Positions 29,027 through 38,137 of a stretch of DNA of 64,000 bases are shown piece after piece. The DNA is from Salipiger thiooxidans (lineage in GTDB: Bacteria; Pseudomonadota; Alphaproteobacteria; Rhodobacterales; Rhodobacteraceae): NCBI RefSeq assembly GCF_900102075.1, contig NZ_FNAV01000010.1, forward strand, positions 62,001 to 126,000, read 5' to 3'. Within the stretch, counting starts at the first letter, position 1. Every line of letters starts with the position of its first letter. The translations under genes and the position numbers were made by a program. The notes beneath the pieces were generated by a model. It was not told the origin of the DNA. It saw only the letters and a program-made list of their open reading frames with translations, and searched no databases.

Positions 29027-29314
29027 TCAGCTTTCGGCCGGTTCGGTCTTGGAGAGCACCTGCGCGATGGTGTTCTGGACCACGCGCACCCGGACGCCGT
29101 CAGCAATCTCGATCTCGACCTCGTTGTTTTCCTTGACCTTCGAGACCTTGCCGATGATGCCCCCCTGGGTGACCACCTGATCGCCGCGGCGCAGGGCGGT
29201 AACCATCTTCTGGTGGTCCTTCATCTTCTTCTGCTGGGGACGGATCAGCAGGAAATACATGATCGCGAAGATCAGGATGAGAGGGATAAACTGGGCAATC
29301 GCGCTTGTGTCCAT
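29027..29314 (-). CDS. yajC: Preprotein translocase subunit YajC
   Basis: YajC is a small membrane protein associated with SecDF. This 95-residue protein has one membrane helix (about residues 7-26) followed by the family signature LLIRPQQKKMKDHQKM, and a C-terminal soluble part with LRRGDQVVTQGGIIGKVSKV. It is the first gene of a long minus-strand block through ccmG. No convincing promoter is visible in the DNA upstream. Confidence 0.95.
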   Translation of the reverse strand: MDTSAIAQFIPLILIFAIMYFLLIRPQQKKMKDHQKMVTALRRGDQVVTQGGIIGKVSKVKENNEVEIEIADGVRVRVVQNTIAQVLSKTEPAES

Positions 29315-29914
29315 GGGCGGGCTCCTCGTGTGTGATGGGTGGGGGCCTCCCCCCGTGAAGTCGCGCGGAACCTATGTGCGAACGTTAGCGGATGCAAGGC
29401 GTCAACACCGCGTCCCAGCGCCCGGAAATGCGCCACATCAGGGGTCCCCGCGCCGTCCCTGCCCCCAGACGCGCCTTGACGCATCGGCAGCAACCGCTCC
29501 GGTTGCGGCGGAGGCGGGAGATCGGCGCGTGAACGAGGGTGCGCCCGTTCACGCCGGCGCCAGCACGCCGACGCCGGCGAAGGGATCACGGCACGGGAAC
29601 CGCATGGAGCGCTAGACTCCGAGGGTCACTGATGGCGTCAGCACAGGGAACGCACGGCCTCGCGAGGTCCCGTTGCCACCAGCACAAGGAGCGCGCGGCC
29701 TCAAGGATCACCGATGACGCCAGCGCCGGGGCCCCTGCCGCCTCACCTGCCCCTGCGGCCCGCGAGTGCCTGCGCTATTGCGCCAGGGACCGGCCTCCGC
29801 CTAGGCTGGCGGGGTCGCCGCAGTGCTGACGCGGCACGGGGCCGCCAACCGATGCCCCGACCAGAACCACGGGCGAACCGCCTACCCCATGCGAACCAGA
29901 CGGGACGGGATCCG
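29315..29914. other. Intergenic stretch between yajC and a lipoprotein gene
   Basis: About 600 bp separate two divergent transcription units. The translations of the frames here are Pro/Arg/Ala-rich and resemble nothing known. I find no tRNA, no copy of the composite repeat and only weak promoter-like strings. It must carry the promoters of both the yajC-sec-ccm block and the lipoprotein-protease pair. Confidence 0.5.
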
Positions 29915-30112
29915 ATGCGCTTCTTGATCACTCTAGGCCTCACCGCCAGCTTCCTTGCGGGGTGCGCGCAATGCACGCCCGGTCGTCCGACCGCCGACGT
30001 GAACATCAATGTCGGTACCGGCGGGATCGGCACCGGCGTCTCGGTCGGCAAGCAGTGCGGCCCGATCAATTTCAGCGTGGGCGGCGGCAAGTACTATCAC
30101 CCCGACTGGTGA
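29915..30112 (+). CDS. Small glycine-rich lipoprotein
   Basis: The 65-residue product starts MRFLITLGLTASFLAGCAQC, a lipoprotein signal with lipobox LAGC and acylated Cys17, so it should be anchored in a membrane. The mature part is glycine-rich (ADVNINVGTGGIGTGVSVG) with further cysteines, and ends in a short aromatic tail. I recognise no domain. GGACGGGA lies a few bases before the ATG. The trypsin-like protease starts 5 nt after the stop, so the two are likely cotranscribed and both reach the envelope. Confidence 0.75.
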   Translation: MRFLITLGLTASFLAGCAQCTPGRPTADVNINVGTGGIGTGVSVGKQCGPINFSVGGGKYYHPDW

Positions 30113-30116
30113 GCCC

Positions 30117-30821
30117 GTGCCCCGGCGCCTCCGCCCTCCGCGGCTGCTGGCCGCGGCGCTCCTTGCGTTGAGCACCGGAGCCGCCGCCGCGCAGGAGCTG
30201 CCGGCCCTGCCGCTCGAGGATCACACCGCGTGGCAGGCGGTGGGACGGCTCAACACCAAGGGCTACAACCGTCGCGGCATGTGCTCTGGCGCGCTCGTCG
30301 CTCCCGACCTCGTGCTGACCGCGGCGCATTGCCTCGCCGGGCCCGACGGCAACCCGGTGCGCCCCGAGACCCTGCATTTCGTCGCGGGCTGGCTCGGCGG
30401 CGAGTTCGCCGGCGAGAGCGCCGTCGCCTCCTACGAGATCCACCCGCGCGCCTACGCCCGCGTGACGCTCGATATCGAGCACGACCTCGCGCTGGTGACG
30501 CTGGCCACGCCGCTCGACGTGACGCCGCTGACGCTCGGCAGCGCGCTGTCCCCGCCCTTTGCCCTCGTGGGCTACCACGACCACCGCCCGCACCGGCTGT
30601 CGGCGCGCTTCGACTGCGCCGGCGCCCGCGACCACCGGCTGCTGCGCATCGCCTGCCCGGTCCGGCCCGGCAACTCCGGCGGGCCGGTGCTGGCCGGCGG
30701 TCCGGGCTGGCGCATCGTGGGGGTCGTGGCTGCCGCCGCGCAGGGCGATACGCTGGCGGTGCCGGTCGATGAATGGCTTCGCGAGCGCCTGTTGCGGGGC
30801 GCCCCCTACACCTCCGAGTGA
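30117..30821 (+). CDS. Exported trypsin-like serine protease
   Basis: A 234-residue protein with a signal peptide (about 1-25, ending GAAAAQ) and a chymotrypsin-fold domain. The catalytic triad is visible: His71 in LTAAHCLAG, Asp123 in DIEHDLALV and Ser187 in RPGNSGGPVL. Cysteines lie near the His and Ser, as in disulfide-stabilised trypsins. The GTG at 30117 is the first start that gives a complete signal peptide. No PDZ domain follows, so it is not a DegP-type protease. The target is unknown; the lipoprotein just upstream could be a partner. serS follows about 50 bp later. Confidence 0.82.
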   Translation: MPRRLRPPRLLAAALLALSTGAAAAQELPALPLEDHTAWQAVGRLNTKGYNRRGMCSGALVAPDLVLTAAHCLAGPDGNPVRPETLHFVAGWLGGEFAGESAVASYEIHPRAYARVTLDIEHDLALVTLATPLDVTPLTLGSALSPPFALVGYHDHRPHRLSARFDCAGARDHRLLRIACPVRPGNSGGPVLAGGPGWRIVGVVAAAAQGDTLAVPVDEWLRERLLRGAPYTSE

Positions 30822-30872
30822 AAAGAGGGCATAACCGCCGCGACTCGCACCCGAAAAGAAGGACTAGGGACG

Positions 30873-32165
30873 ATGCACGACATCCGCGCCATCCGAGAAA
30901 ACCCCGCCGCATTCGACGCGGCGCTGTCTCGCCGCGGGATGCCGTCGCAATCGCCGGCCATCCTCGCGATGGACGAAGAGCGCCGCGCCGCGATCCACGC
31001 CGCCGAAACCGCTCAGGCCGAGCAGAACAAGGCCAGCAAGGAAGTCGGCAAGGCCAAGGCCAGCGGCGACGAGGCCGAGTTCGAGCGCCTGCGCGCGCTG
31101 GTGGGCGAGAAAAAGGCCGAGGTCGCGGAGATGCAGACCAGGGCCAAGGAGCTCGACGCGCAGCTCGCCGAGCTGCTCATGGGCCTGCCCAACCTGCCCT
31201 TCGACGACACGCCCGATGGCGCCGACGAGGCCGACAACGTCGAGATCCACCGCTGGGGCACGCCCGCATCGCTCGATTTCACGCCCAGGGAGCATTACGA
31301 GCTTCCCGGCGTGGTCAAGGGCATGGATTTCGAGACCGCCGCCAAGCTCTCGGGCGCCCGCTTCGTGGTGCTCTCCGGCGCCGTCGCGCGCATCCACCGG
31401 GCACTGGCGCAGTTCATGCTCGACACCCATGTCGAGGAGAACGGCCTCACCGAGACCTGGACCCCGGTGCTGGTGCGCGAAGAGATGATGTACGGCACCG
31501 GGCAGCTGCCGAAATTCGGCGATGACAGCTACCAGACCCGCGAGGGCTGGTGGCTGGTGCCCACCGCCGAGGTGACGCTGACCAACATCGTCAACGGCCT
31601 GACCGTGGACGAGGACACCCTGCCCCGCCGCTATGTGGCGCACACCCAGTGCTTCCGCTCCGAGGCGGGCAGCGCCGGGCGCGACACCGCGGGCATGCTG
31701 CGACAGCACCAGTTCGAGAAGGTCGAGATGGTCTCGATCACGCACCCGGACAAATCCCGCGACGAGCTCGACCGGATGACCGGCTGCGCGCAGGGCATCC
31801 TCGAGAAGCTCGGCCTGCCCTACCGCACGGTGGCACTCTGCACCGGCGACATCGGCTTCGGCGCGCGCCGCACCCATGACCTTGAGGTCTGGCTGCCCGG
31901 CCAGAACACCTATCGCGAGATCTCCTCGGTCTCGGTCTGCGGCGATTTCCAGGCCCGGCGCATGAACGCGCGCTTCAAGCCCACGGCAGGCGGCAAGCCC
32001 GACTTCGTGCACACGCTGAACGGCTCGGGACTCGCGGTCGGCCGTTGCCTGATCGCCGTGCTCGAGAACGGTCAGCAGGCGGACGGCTCGGTCAGGCTGC
32101 CCGAGGCGCTGCAGCCGTGGCTCGGCGGCCGCACCACGCTCACCGCCAACGGGGACCTGGTCTGA
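30873..32165 (+). CDS. serS: Seryl-tRNA synthetase
   Basis: The enzyme charges tRNA-Ser and tRNA-Sec. It is a class II synthetase of 430 residues. The N-terminal domain (about 1-110) is the long antiparallel coiled coil that grips the tRNA variable arm. Motif 2 lies in [20 protein letters not shown] and motif 3 near the C terminus around [34 protein letters not shown]-like sequence (here [17 protein letters not shown]) and [14 protein letters not shown] are family hallmarks. An AGGGA lies just before the ATG at 30873. The next gene starts 2 nt after the stop. Confidence 0.97.
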   Translation: MHDIRAIRENPAAFDAALSRRGMPSQSPAILAMDEERRAAIHAAETAQAEQNKASKEVGKAKASGDEAEFERLRALVGEKKAEVAEMQTRAKELDAQLAELLMGLPNLPFDDTPDGADEADNVEIHRWGTPASLDFTPREHYELPGVVKGMDFETAAKLSGARFVVLSGAVARIHRALAQFMLDTHVEENGLTETWTPVLVREEMMYGTGQLPKFGDDSYQTREGWWLVPTAEVTLTNIVNGLTVDEDTLPRRYVAHTQCFRSEAGSAGRDTAGMLRQHQFEKVEMVSITHPDKSRDELDRMTGCAQGILEKLGLPYRTVALCTGDIGFGARRTHDLEVWLPGQNTYREISSVSVCGDFQARRMNARFKPTAGGKPDFVHTLNGSGLAVGRCLIAVLENGQQADGSVRLPEALQPWLGGRTTLTANGDLV

Positions 32166-32167
32166 GG

Positions 32168-32869
32168 ATGAACAAGCTCTGGGCAGCACTGGTCTTCGTG
32201 GCCGCGGTGATTTTCGCTGCCGGGCCGGTGCTGTTTCCCGGCTTCGCGGGGTTCGCGCCTGACGCCTTCCCCGTGCCGCAGGACAACCCGCCGGTGCAGC
32301 CGGCGGGCTACACTTTCGCGATCTGGGGGCTGATCTACCTCTGGCTTGTGGCGGGCACCGGCTTCGGCCTGTTCCGCCGCGCCGAGGACCCGGACTGGCA
32401 ACCTCACCGCAAGCCACTGCTGCTGAGCCTCGCCGTGGGTGTGGTCTGGCTGCCGGTGGCACAGCTCTCGCCGATCGCGGCCACGGTGCTGATCTGGGTG
32501 ATGCTGGTCTCGGCGCTGATCGCGCTCTTTCTCGCGGGCGACATGGACCGCTGGCTGCAGACCTCTCCGCTGGCGGTCTACGCGGGCTGGCTCACGGCGG
32601 CGGCCTCGGTCTCCATCGGGCTGCTGCTCGCGGGCTACGGGCTGCTGCCCGCCACGCCCGCCGCACTGGTAGGGCTCGCCATCGCCCTCGCCATCGCGCT
32701 GGTGATCCAGTACCGCCTGCACCGCGCGCCGCTCTACGGCATCACGGTGATCTGGGCGCTGGTGGGTGTGATCGTCGCCAACTCCTCGCCGTTCAACATC
32801 GCGGTGGCCGGGCTGGCGGTGCTCGGGATCTTCGCGATCCTCGCCCTGCGCGGCACCGACACCGAGTAA
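32168..32869 (+). CDS. TspO/tryptophan-rich sensory-like membrane protein
   Basis: A 233-residue protein with about seven hydrophobic segments. After the first helix comes VQPAGYTFAIWGLIYLWL, which recalls the W-x-F-x-I-W-x-x-I-Y signature of tryptophan-rich sensory protein-like membrane proteins related to TspO. Those bind porphyrins or are uncharacterised; here length and segment number exceed TspO (about 160 residues, five helices), so it is a distant relative at most. GAGG directly precedes the ATG at 32168, only 2 nt after the serS stop, so it is translated from the serS mRNA. Function unknown. Confidence 0.6.
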   Translation: MNKLWAALVFVAAVIFAAGPVLFPGFAGFAPDAFPVPQDNPPVQPAGYTFAIWGLIYLWLVAGTGFGLFRRAEDPDWQPHRKPLLLSLAVGVVWLPVAQLSPIAATVLIWVMLVSALIALFLAGDMDRWLQTSPLAVYAGWLTAAASVSIGLLLAGYGLLPATPAALVGLAIALAIALVIQYRLHRAPLYGITVIWALVGVIVANSSPFNIAVAGLAVLGIFAILALRGTDTE

Positions 32870-33012
32870 TCCCCTCCCGAGACGCAGCGCCTGCGCGACC
32901 CCGGACTTGCGCCGCCGGCGTTTCCCGCCAAACTGGTCCCGGCCCCGCCGATGGAACCCGCCGCCACCGGCCGGTGTTTGGGTTGCAGTGTCACGGACGA
33001 GGACCCACGAGA

Positions 33013-33993
33013 ATGCAGATCTTCCGCTGCCCCGCCTGCGGCGCATCGCTCTACTTCCACAACACCGGCTGCACCTGCGGACAGCAGGTCGTCTTCGCCC
33101 CCGACGCGCAGGTGATGCTGCCGCTGGCCGAGGCCGAGGCTGAACCCTGTGCCAACCGAGAGGTGATCGGCTGTAACTGGACCGCAGAAACCGGCGGGCT
33201 CTGCCGCTCCTGTGCCATGACCGAGACCCTCCCCGACCTGCGCGAGGACGGCAACCGGCCGCTGTGGGAGACCTCGGAACTGGCCAAGCGCTGGATGCTC
33301 GCGAACCTGATCCGCTGGGGCTGGTTCACCCCCGACGATCCCGGCGCGCGCCCGGTGTTCCGGCTGCTCTCCGAGAACACCGCCTCGGGCGAGGCCGACA
33401 TCGTGATGGGTCACGCGGACGGGCTGATCACCATCAACGTCACCGAGGCAAGCGAGGCGGTGCTGGCCGAACGGCAGGAAGAGCTGGGCGAGCTCTACCG
33501 CACCATGCTCGGCCACATGCGCCACGAGACCGCGCATTTCCTGTTCCTGCGCCTCTCCGAGGACCCGGCCTTCGCCGAAGCCTTCCGCGCCCTCTTCGGC
33601 GACGAACGCGAGGATTACGGCGCGGCGCTGCAACGGCATTACGAGGCGCCGAAACCGGCGGATAACGACCACATCACCAGCTATGCCACCGCGCACCCAC
33701 ACGAGGACTGGGCCGAGACCATCGCCCACCTGCTGCACCTGATCGACCTGGTGGACAGCGCCGCCGCCGCGCAACTGGCGCTGCCCGACGGCCCCGAGTC
33801 CGGCCATGACGCCTATGCTTCGGGCGACACCGAGCACGAGATCACCATGGCCATCGACCTTGCCATCGCGATCAACCACGTCAACCGCGCCATGGACCTG
33901 CCCGACCTCTACCCCTTCGTGCTGACCCAGGGCGTCCGCGACAAGCTCGCCTTCGCCCACGGCTGGCTCCGCCGCAACGCCACGAGCGACTGA
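33013..33993 (+). CDS. Zinc-ribbon metallopeptidase-like protein (HETAH)
   Basis: The 326-residue protein begins with a zinc ribbon (CPAC at 6-9 and CTC at 20-22, with more cysteines to about 67) and carries HETAH at 171-175, the HExxH zinc-peptidase motif, in GHMRHETAHFLFLR. Domain order and length fit the putative zinc-binding metallopeptidase family (Peptidase_Mx type). A third ligand may be a glutamate or histidine in HEDWAETIAHLLH. No signal peptide is seen, so it should be cytoplasmic. The ATG at 33013 immediately precedes the ribbon. A composite repeat lies 90 bp after the stop. No substrate is suggested by the context. Confidence 0.75.
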   Translation: MQIFRCPACGASLYFHNTGCTCGQQVVFAPDAQVMLPLAEAEAEPCANREVIGCNWTAETGGLCRSCAMTETLPDLREDGNRPLWETSELAKRWMLANLIRWGWFTPDDPGARPVFRLLSENTASGEADIVMGHADGLITINVTEASEAVLAERQEELGELYRTMLGHMRHETAHFLFLRLSEDPAFAEAFRALFGDEREDYGAALQRHYEAPKPADNDHITSYATAHPHEDWAETIAHLLHLIDLVDSAAAAQLALPDGPESGHDAYASGDTEHEITMAIDLAIAINHVNRAMDLPDLYPFVLTQGVRDKLAFAHGWLRRNATSD

Positions 33994-34082
33994 GCGCACC
34001 ACCGGCAGAGCCCTTCGCCGCACGCCCACAAACCCCGTCCCGACAGACGCACGCGCCAACCGCCCCGTCACGAGGCCCCGCC

Positions 34083-34146
34083 CTTCATCTTGCCAGATAA
34101 ACTCCGGGGGTGAATTGGCCGCAGGCCAAGAGGGGGCAGCGCCCCC
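34083..34146 (-). repeat. Composite intergenic repeat, copy 3 (TTTATCTGG tail type)
   Basis: On the minus strand this reads: hairpin GGGGGC-gct-GCCCCC (34146-34132), hairpin TTGGCC-tgc-GGCCAA (34129-34115), then a tail CCCCCGGAGTTTATCTGG ending in CAAGATGAAG (to 34083). It lies between the converging metallopeptidase and Cys-rich genes. The tail is nearly identical to that of the copy at 53002-53060 and to the core of the tandem arrays. Confidence 0.75.
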
Positions 34147-34230
34147 CATCTGCCTACGCGGTCCTCACCACGAAACCCGCACCACGCAGCCCGGACCCGA
34201 CGCCCCGGTCCCCCGGAACTCCGTCCGACC

Positions 34231-34755
34231 TCACCAGCCGGCGAAAGCCTCTTCCGGAACATATTGCCGGATCACGTGGAAGAAGATGTCGATCTCGAGC
34301 GCCAGTCCGACCTCGATATCGTTGAGCTCGGGCCCGCTCCAGCGATGCTGCTCGAGCCGGCCGAGGAAATCGCGTCGGGTCTGCTCGTCGCGGGGCTCCA
34401 GCGGCAGGGTCTCGGCGGCGCGCAGCAGGTCGATGCGCTTGTGGACCTCGCACATGGCCATGAAGGCTTCCATCATCACCCGCGTGAGCCGCGGTTCGTC
34501 GCGCCAGCTCTGGCCGGCGAAGACCTCCTGCACGACGCGGTTGCCGGCGCCGAGGCAATCATAGGCGACGCAGCCCGCCATGCCCTCATCGGTCAGCCGG
34601 TCGTGGATCGAGCAGCTGTGTCCCGCGAGGTTCCGGCAGGGCTCACCGGGGTTCTTGTCGAAGGCGAAATCCCGGCCCTTGTCGAAGGTCAGCACGAGAC
34701 AGCAGAGCGCCGCGCATTTCGAGCAATCGGTCTTGAGAAGATCGGTCTGGGACAT
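34231..34755 (-). CDS. Cysteine-rich putative metal-binding protein
   Basis: A 174-residue protein whose first 70 residues hold eight cysteines: C11-x2-C14-x3-C18-C19, then C40, C48, C62 and C67. The pattern GEPCRNLAGHSCSIHDRL followed by GCVAYDCLGAG resembles the cysteine-rich module found ahead of pentapeptide repeats in some actinobacterial proteins and is loosely like YkgJ-type zinc/iron-chelating domains. Here no pentapeptide repeats follow; the rest is helical and ends DIFFHVIRQYVPEEAFAG. I infer zinc or Fe-S binding. It is a single gene with repeats or empty DNA on both sides. Function unknown. Confidence 0.6.
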   Translation of the reverse strand: MSQTDLLKTDCSKCAALCCLVLTFDKGRDFAFDKNPGEPCRNLAGHSCSIHDRLTDEGMAGCVAYDCLGAGNRVVQEVFAGQSWRDEPRLTRVMMEAFMAMCEVHKRIDLLRAAETLPLEPRDEQTRRDFLGRLEQHRWSGPELNDIEVGLALEIDIFFHVIRQYVPEEAFAGW

Positions 34756-35180
34756 GATGGCTTTCGGCTCTCGAGGGTCTGTCGGGTTGTTGCGCCGTCC
34801 TATCCCGCGAAACGCTCCCGGAGTGCAAGGTGCGGCCCGCTCGACGCGGGCGGTGCCGGGGCTGTGAAACGGCCGAGCGTACTTCAGGAAGCGCCCCTGC
34901 GCCTGCCCGACCCTGCCCTGCGGCCATCTGACGCTTCGCCTGAGAAACGCCCCCTAAGCCACTGGATAAAAATAATACTCTACGGAAGAGCCTGGAGACC
35001 GCGAACATACGCAGGGCAAACGCCCGCGCCCCGGGCGACGGGATTCATAGAAACCTATACCGAAACCCGTGGCCTTGCCCGCGATCCCGGACCCGCGCGG
35101 AGTCGAACCGGTCCAGCGTCGGCCAGCCAAGTCGCCGATGCGCCGGAGAAGCCTGCAAAACGGCACCGCCGGCCCGAGGC
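34756..35180. other. Intergenic stretch between der and the Cys-rich gene
   Basis: The 425 bp contain a GCCCGC-tcgac-GCGGGC hairpin (34835-34851), an unusually A+T-rich patch around 34965-34985 and, next to the der stop, a weak CGGC-ggt-GCCG stem followed by TTTTG on the minus strand that may end der transcription. I see no gene. A string resembling a tRNA T-arm near 35100 does not fold into a tRNA. Confidence 0.5.
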
Positions 35181-36644
35181 TCAGCCCTTGCGCTTGCCGA
35201 GGTGTTTCTTCAGCGCGCCGGCGTTCTTCTCGCGGCGGCCCTTGTAGGGGTTCCGGTCGCCCTGTCCGCGCATGTAGAGCCGGATCGGCGTGCCCGGCAT
35301 GTCGAAGGCCTCGCGCAGGCCGTTGACGAGGTAGCGCGTGTAGCTGTCGGGCATCTTGTCGGGATGCGAGCACATCACCACGAACCCCGGCGGCCGGGTC
35401 TTGGCCTGGGTCATGTAGCGCAGCTTGATGCGCTTGCCCTGCGGTGCGGGCGGCGGGTGCGACGAGACCATGCCCTCGAGCCAGCGGTTGAGCTGGCCGG
35501 TCGAGACGCGGCGGTTCCAGATCTCCCAGGCCTTCAGGATCGCGGCGTTGAGCCGGTCGAGCCCGCGCCCGGTCTTCGCCGAGACCGTCACCAGCGGCGC
35601 ACCGCGAAGCTGCGGCAGCAGCCGGTCGAAGGCCTCCTTGAGATCGCGCAGCTTCTCCTGCTTGTGCTCTTCGACGTCCCACTTGTTGACGGCGACGACC
35701 ACGGCCCGGCCCTCGCGCTCGGCGAGGTCTGCGATGCGCAGGTCCTGCTGCTCGAAGGGGATCGCCGCGTCCAGCAGAACGACCACCACCTCGGCGAACT
35801 TAACCGCGCGCAGGCCGTCGGAGACCGAGAGTTTCTCGAGCTTTTCCTGGATTTTGGCGCGCTTGCGCATGCCGGCGGTGTCGAAGATCCGCATCGGCGT
35901 GCCGTCCCAGTCCAGCCGGACCGAGATGGCGTCGCGGGTGATGCCGGCCTCGGGGCCGGTCAGCAGCCGGTCCTCGCCGAGGATCTTGTTGATCAGCGTC
36001 GACTTGCCCGCGTTCGGGCGGCCCACGACGGCGATCTGCAGCGGCTTCTTGTCGGTGATCTCGGGCAGCGCCGTGTCGATGTCGTCGCCGTCCTCCTCGG
36101 ACAGCTCGACCTCGGTCTCGGGCGCTTCCTCGGCGGCACGCTCGGCAAAGCCGTCGGACAGCGGCATCAGCACGCTGTAGAGCTCCGGCATGCCCTCGCC
36201 ATGCTCCGCCGACAGGCGCAGCGGCTCGCCGAGCCCCAGCCCGTAGGCTTCGAGCACGCCCGCATCCGCAGCGGCACCCTCGGCCTTGTTGGCGGCGAGG
36301 ATCACGTGCTTGGAGCGCTTGCGCAGGATCTCGGCGAAGACCTCGTCGGTGGGCGTCACGCCGACGCGGGCGTCGATCATGAAGAGGCAGACGTCGGCCA
36401 TGTCGACGGCGCGCTCGGTCAGGCGCCGCATGCGGCCCTGCAGGCTGTCGTCGGTGGCCTCTTCGAGGCCTGCCGTGTCGATCACGGTGAAGCGCAGGTC
36501 GCCGAGCTTGCCCTCGCCCTCGCGCAGGTCGCGCGTCACCCCGGGCTGGTCGTCGACCAGCGCGAGCCGCCGGCCCACAAGCCGGTTGAAGAGCGTGGAT
36601 TTGCCGACGTTCGGACGGCCCACGATCGCGAGGGAAAAGGTCAT
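35181..36644 (-). CDS. der: Ribosome assembly GTPase Der (EngA)
   Basis: Der has two GTPase domains and a KH-like C-terminal domain and is needed for 50S maturation. Domain 1 has [15 protein letters not shown] and NKAEG; domain 2 has [19 protein letters not shown] and NKWD; the C-terminal domain ends [14 protein letters not shown] and a basic tail. An acidic linker joins the two G domains. The ATG at 36644 is used because GAGG lies 8 nt upstream; a GTG three codons earlier is less likely. It follows bamB on the same strand. Confidence 0.96.
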   Translation of the reverse strand: MTFSLAIVGRPNVGKSTLFNRLVGRRLALVDDQPGVTRDLREGEGKLGDLRFTVIDTAGLEEATDDSLQGRMRRLTERAVDMADVCLFMIDARVGVTPTDEVFAEILRKRSKHVILAANKAEGAAADAGVLEAYGLGLGEPLRLSAEHGEGMPELYSVLMPLSDGFAERAAEEAPETEVELSEEDGDDIDTALPEITDKKPLQIAVVGRPNAGKSTLINKILGEDRLLTGPEAGITRDAISVRLDWDGTPMRIFDTAGMRKRAKIQEKLEKLSVSDGLRAVKFAEVVVVLLDAAIPFEQQDLRIADLAEREGRAVVVAVNKWDVEEHKQEKLRDLKEAFDRLLPQLRGAPLVTVSAKTGRGLDRLNAAILKAWEIWNRRVSTGQLNRWLEGMVSSHPPPAPQGKRIKLRYMTQAKTRPPGFVVMCSHPDKMPDSYTRYLVNGLREAFDMPGTPIRLYMRGQGDRNPYKGRREKNAGALKKHLGKRKG

Positions 36645-36765
36645 TTCATGCACCTCAAGGTCACAAGCCGCCCCGATAGCGCATTTGCGCCGCTGGCGAA
36701 AGGGGACTCTGGCCCGCGCCGTTCAGGACGCGGCGCAGGGTCGATCCGGGTCCGGGGCCGCTGGC

Positions 36766-38088
36766 TCAGCGATAGGCGATGAGCTGTCCGTCCTTGGACA
36801 CAACATAAAGCGTCGAACCCGCAACCGCAGGCGCCGTGGTGGCGCCGCCCGGCACGGCGGCGGTTGCCACCAGAGCGCCGGTTTCGGGGTTGAAGCTGCG
36901 CAGGTAGCCATCGGACGAGGCCACGACAACGCGCCCGCCCGCCAGCACCGGGCCGTGATGCGCATAGGCGCTGTCGCGCTTGCGCTGCGGGCGCCGCACC
37001 GGCTCGTAGCCGGGAAGCTGCACCGCCCAGATCTGCTCGCCGGTGGAGGCGTCGAGCCGCACCAGCTGGTTCATGTCCGAGACGAGGAAGATCGAGTCGC
37101 CCGCGGGCCAGACCGGCCCGAGCGCGCCCATGCGCGCGGTCCAGAGCCGCTCGCCGCTGCCGAGGTTGAAGCCCACGACCCGACCGGAGTGGTTGCCGAC
37201 GAAAACGCGGTTGCCCGAAATCACCGGCCCGCCGGTAATATCGCCGACCGAAGCCAGCGCCGAACCGATGCGGCGGCCGACGACGTCGGCGCTCCAGAGC
37301 CGCAGCCCGCCCTGACGGAAGGCCGCCTGCACACCGCCGTTGCCGAAGGCGAAGATCACCGCGTCGTCGCTGAGCGCGGGGGTCGGCGCACCGGCCACGT
37401 TGGTGATGTTCTCGATCGCGTCCAAGGTCCAGCGCACGCGGCCGTTGCCGGCCTCGATCGCCCAGCCGGTACTGTCGCCCGAGGTGACATAGACCAGCCC
37501 GCCCGAGACGGCAGGCGCGCCGGTGGCGGTGTTGCCGAGCTTCTGGGTCCAGATCTCGGCGCCGGTGGCGGCGTCGAGTGCGGTGAGCTGGCCGAAGCCG
37601 GACGCGACATAGAGTCGCCCATCCGCCGCCGCGAGCCCGCCGCCCTGTGCCTGCTTGGCCGCGTCGCGGGCCGGCACCATGCTCTTCTGCCACAGCATCT
37701 GGCCCGAGGTGCTGACCGCGCTGACCATGTGCTCGGCGTCCATCGTGAAGATGCGGCCGCCCGAGACCACCGGGTCGACGTTCAGCCGCTCGCGCCGGCT
37801 GTCGCCCGCACCGATGTTGACCGAGAAGATCGGCCGCAGGCTGGCACCGAGCGCCGGGTGCGACACCCGCGCGAAGGGCGACACCGGGCTCTGCGCCCAG
37901 TTGGCGTTGTTCACGCTGGCCGGCAGCGCGATGGCGCGCGCGGTGTTGACCGCGACCGGCTCGGTCTCGCCGTCCTGCAGGATTTCCCGCGTGCCGAAGC
38001 GTTCCCCGGGAAGGATGACCTCGGGCTCCTCGCAGGCCGAGAGCATCGTCAGCCCGATGAGCCCAGCCGTGATCGTGGTGATGCGCAA
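36766..38088 (-). CDS. bamB: Outer membrane assembly lipoprotein BamB (PQQ-like beta-propeller)
   Basis: BamB is a lipoprotein of the BAM complex that inserts outer membrane proteins. The signal peptide ends in lipobox LSAC with acylated Cys19. The rest is a beta-propeller of repeated PQQ-like blades, each with a G-x-x-x-A-x-D-x-x-T-G-x-x-x-W pattern, for example LTALDAATGAEIWTQKLG and LVRLDASTGEQIWAVQLPG. It has 440 residues, somewhat longer than enterobacterial BamB, as is usual in alphaproteobacteria. The order YfgM-like, bamB, der is a conserved neighbourhood and supports the assignment. Confidence 0.92.
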   Translation of the reverse strand: MRITTITAGLIGLTMLSACEEPEVILPGERFGTREILQDGETEPVAVNTARAIALPASVNNANWAQSPVSPFARVSHPALGASLRPIFSVNIGAGDSRRERLNVDPVVSGGRIFTMDAEHMVSAVSTSGQMLWQKSMVPARDAAKQAQGGGLAAADGRLYVASGFGQLTALDAATGAEIWTQKLGNTATGAPAVSGGLVYVTSGDSTGWAIEAGNGRVRWTLDAIENITNVAGAPTPALSDDAVIFAFGNGGVQAAFRQGGLRLWSADVVGRRIGSALASVGDITGGPVISGNRVFVGNHSGRVVGFNLGSGERLWTARMGALGPVWPAGDSIFLVSDMNQLVRLDASTGEQIWAVQLPGYEPVRRPQRKRDSAYAHHGPVLAGGRVVVASSDGYLRSFNPETGALVATAAVPGGATTAPAVAGSTLYVVSKDGQLIAYR

Positions 38089-38137
38089 ATCCCCTGCCCC
38101 CGTCTTTCCTGCTTTAGTCCTGCCGAATTATCGCCGT

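Noticed and set aside
35040-35160. A tRNA-like T-arm string (GGTTCGACTCC on the minus strand near 35100)
   Set aside because: The flanking bases do not form a T-stem, and no acceptor or anticodon stem can be paired around it.
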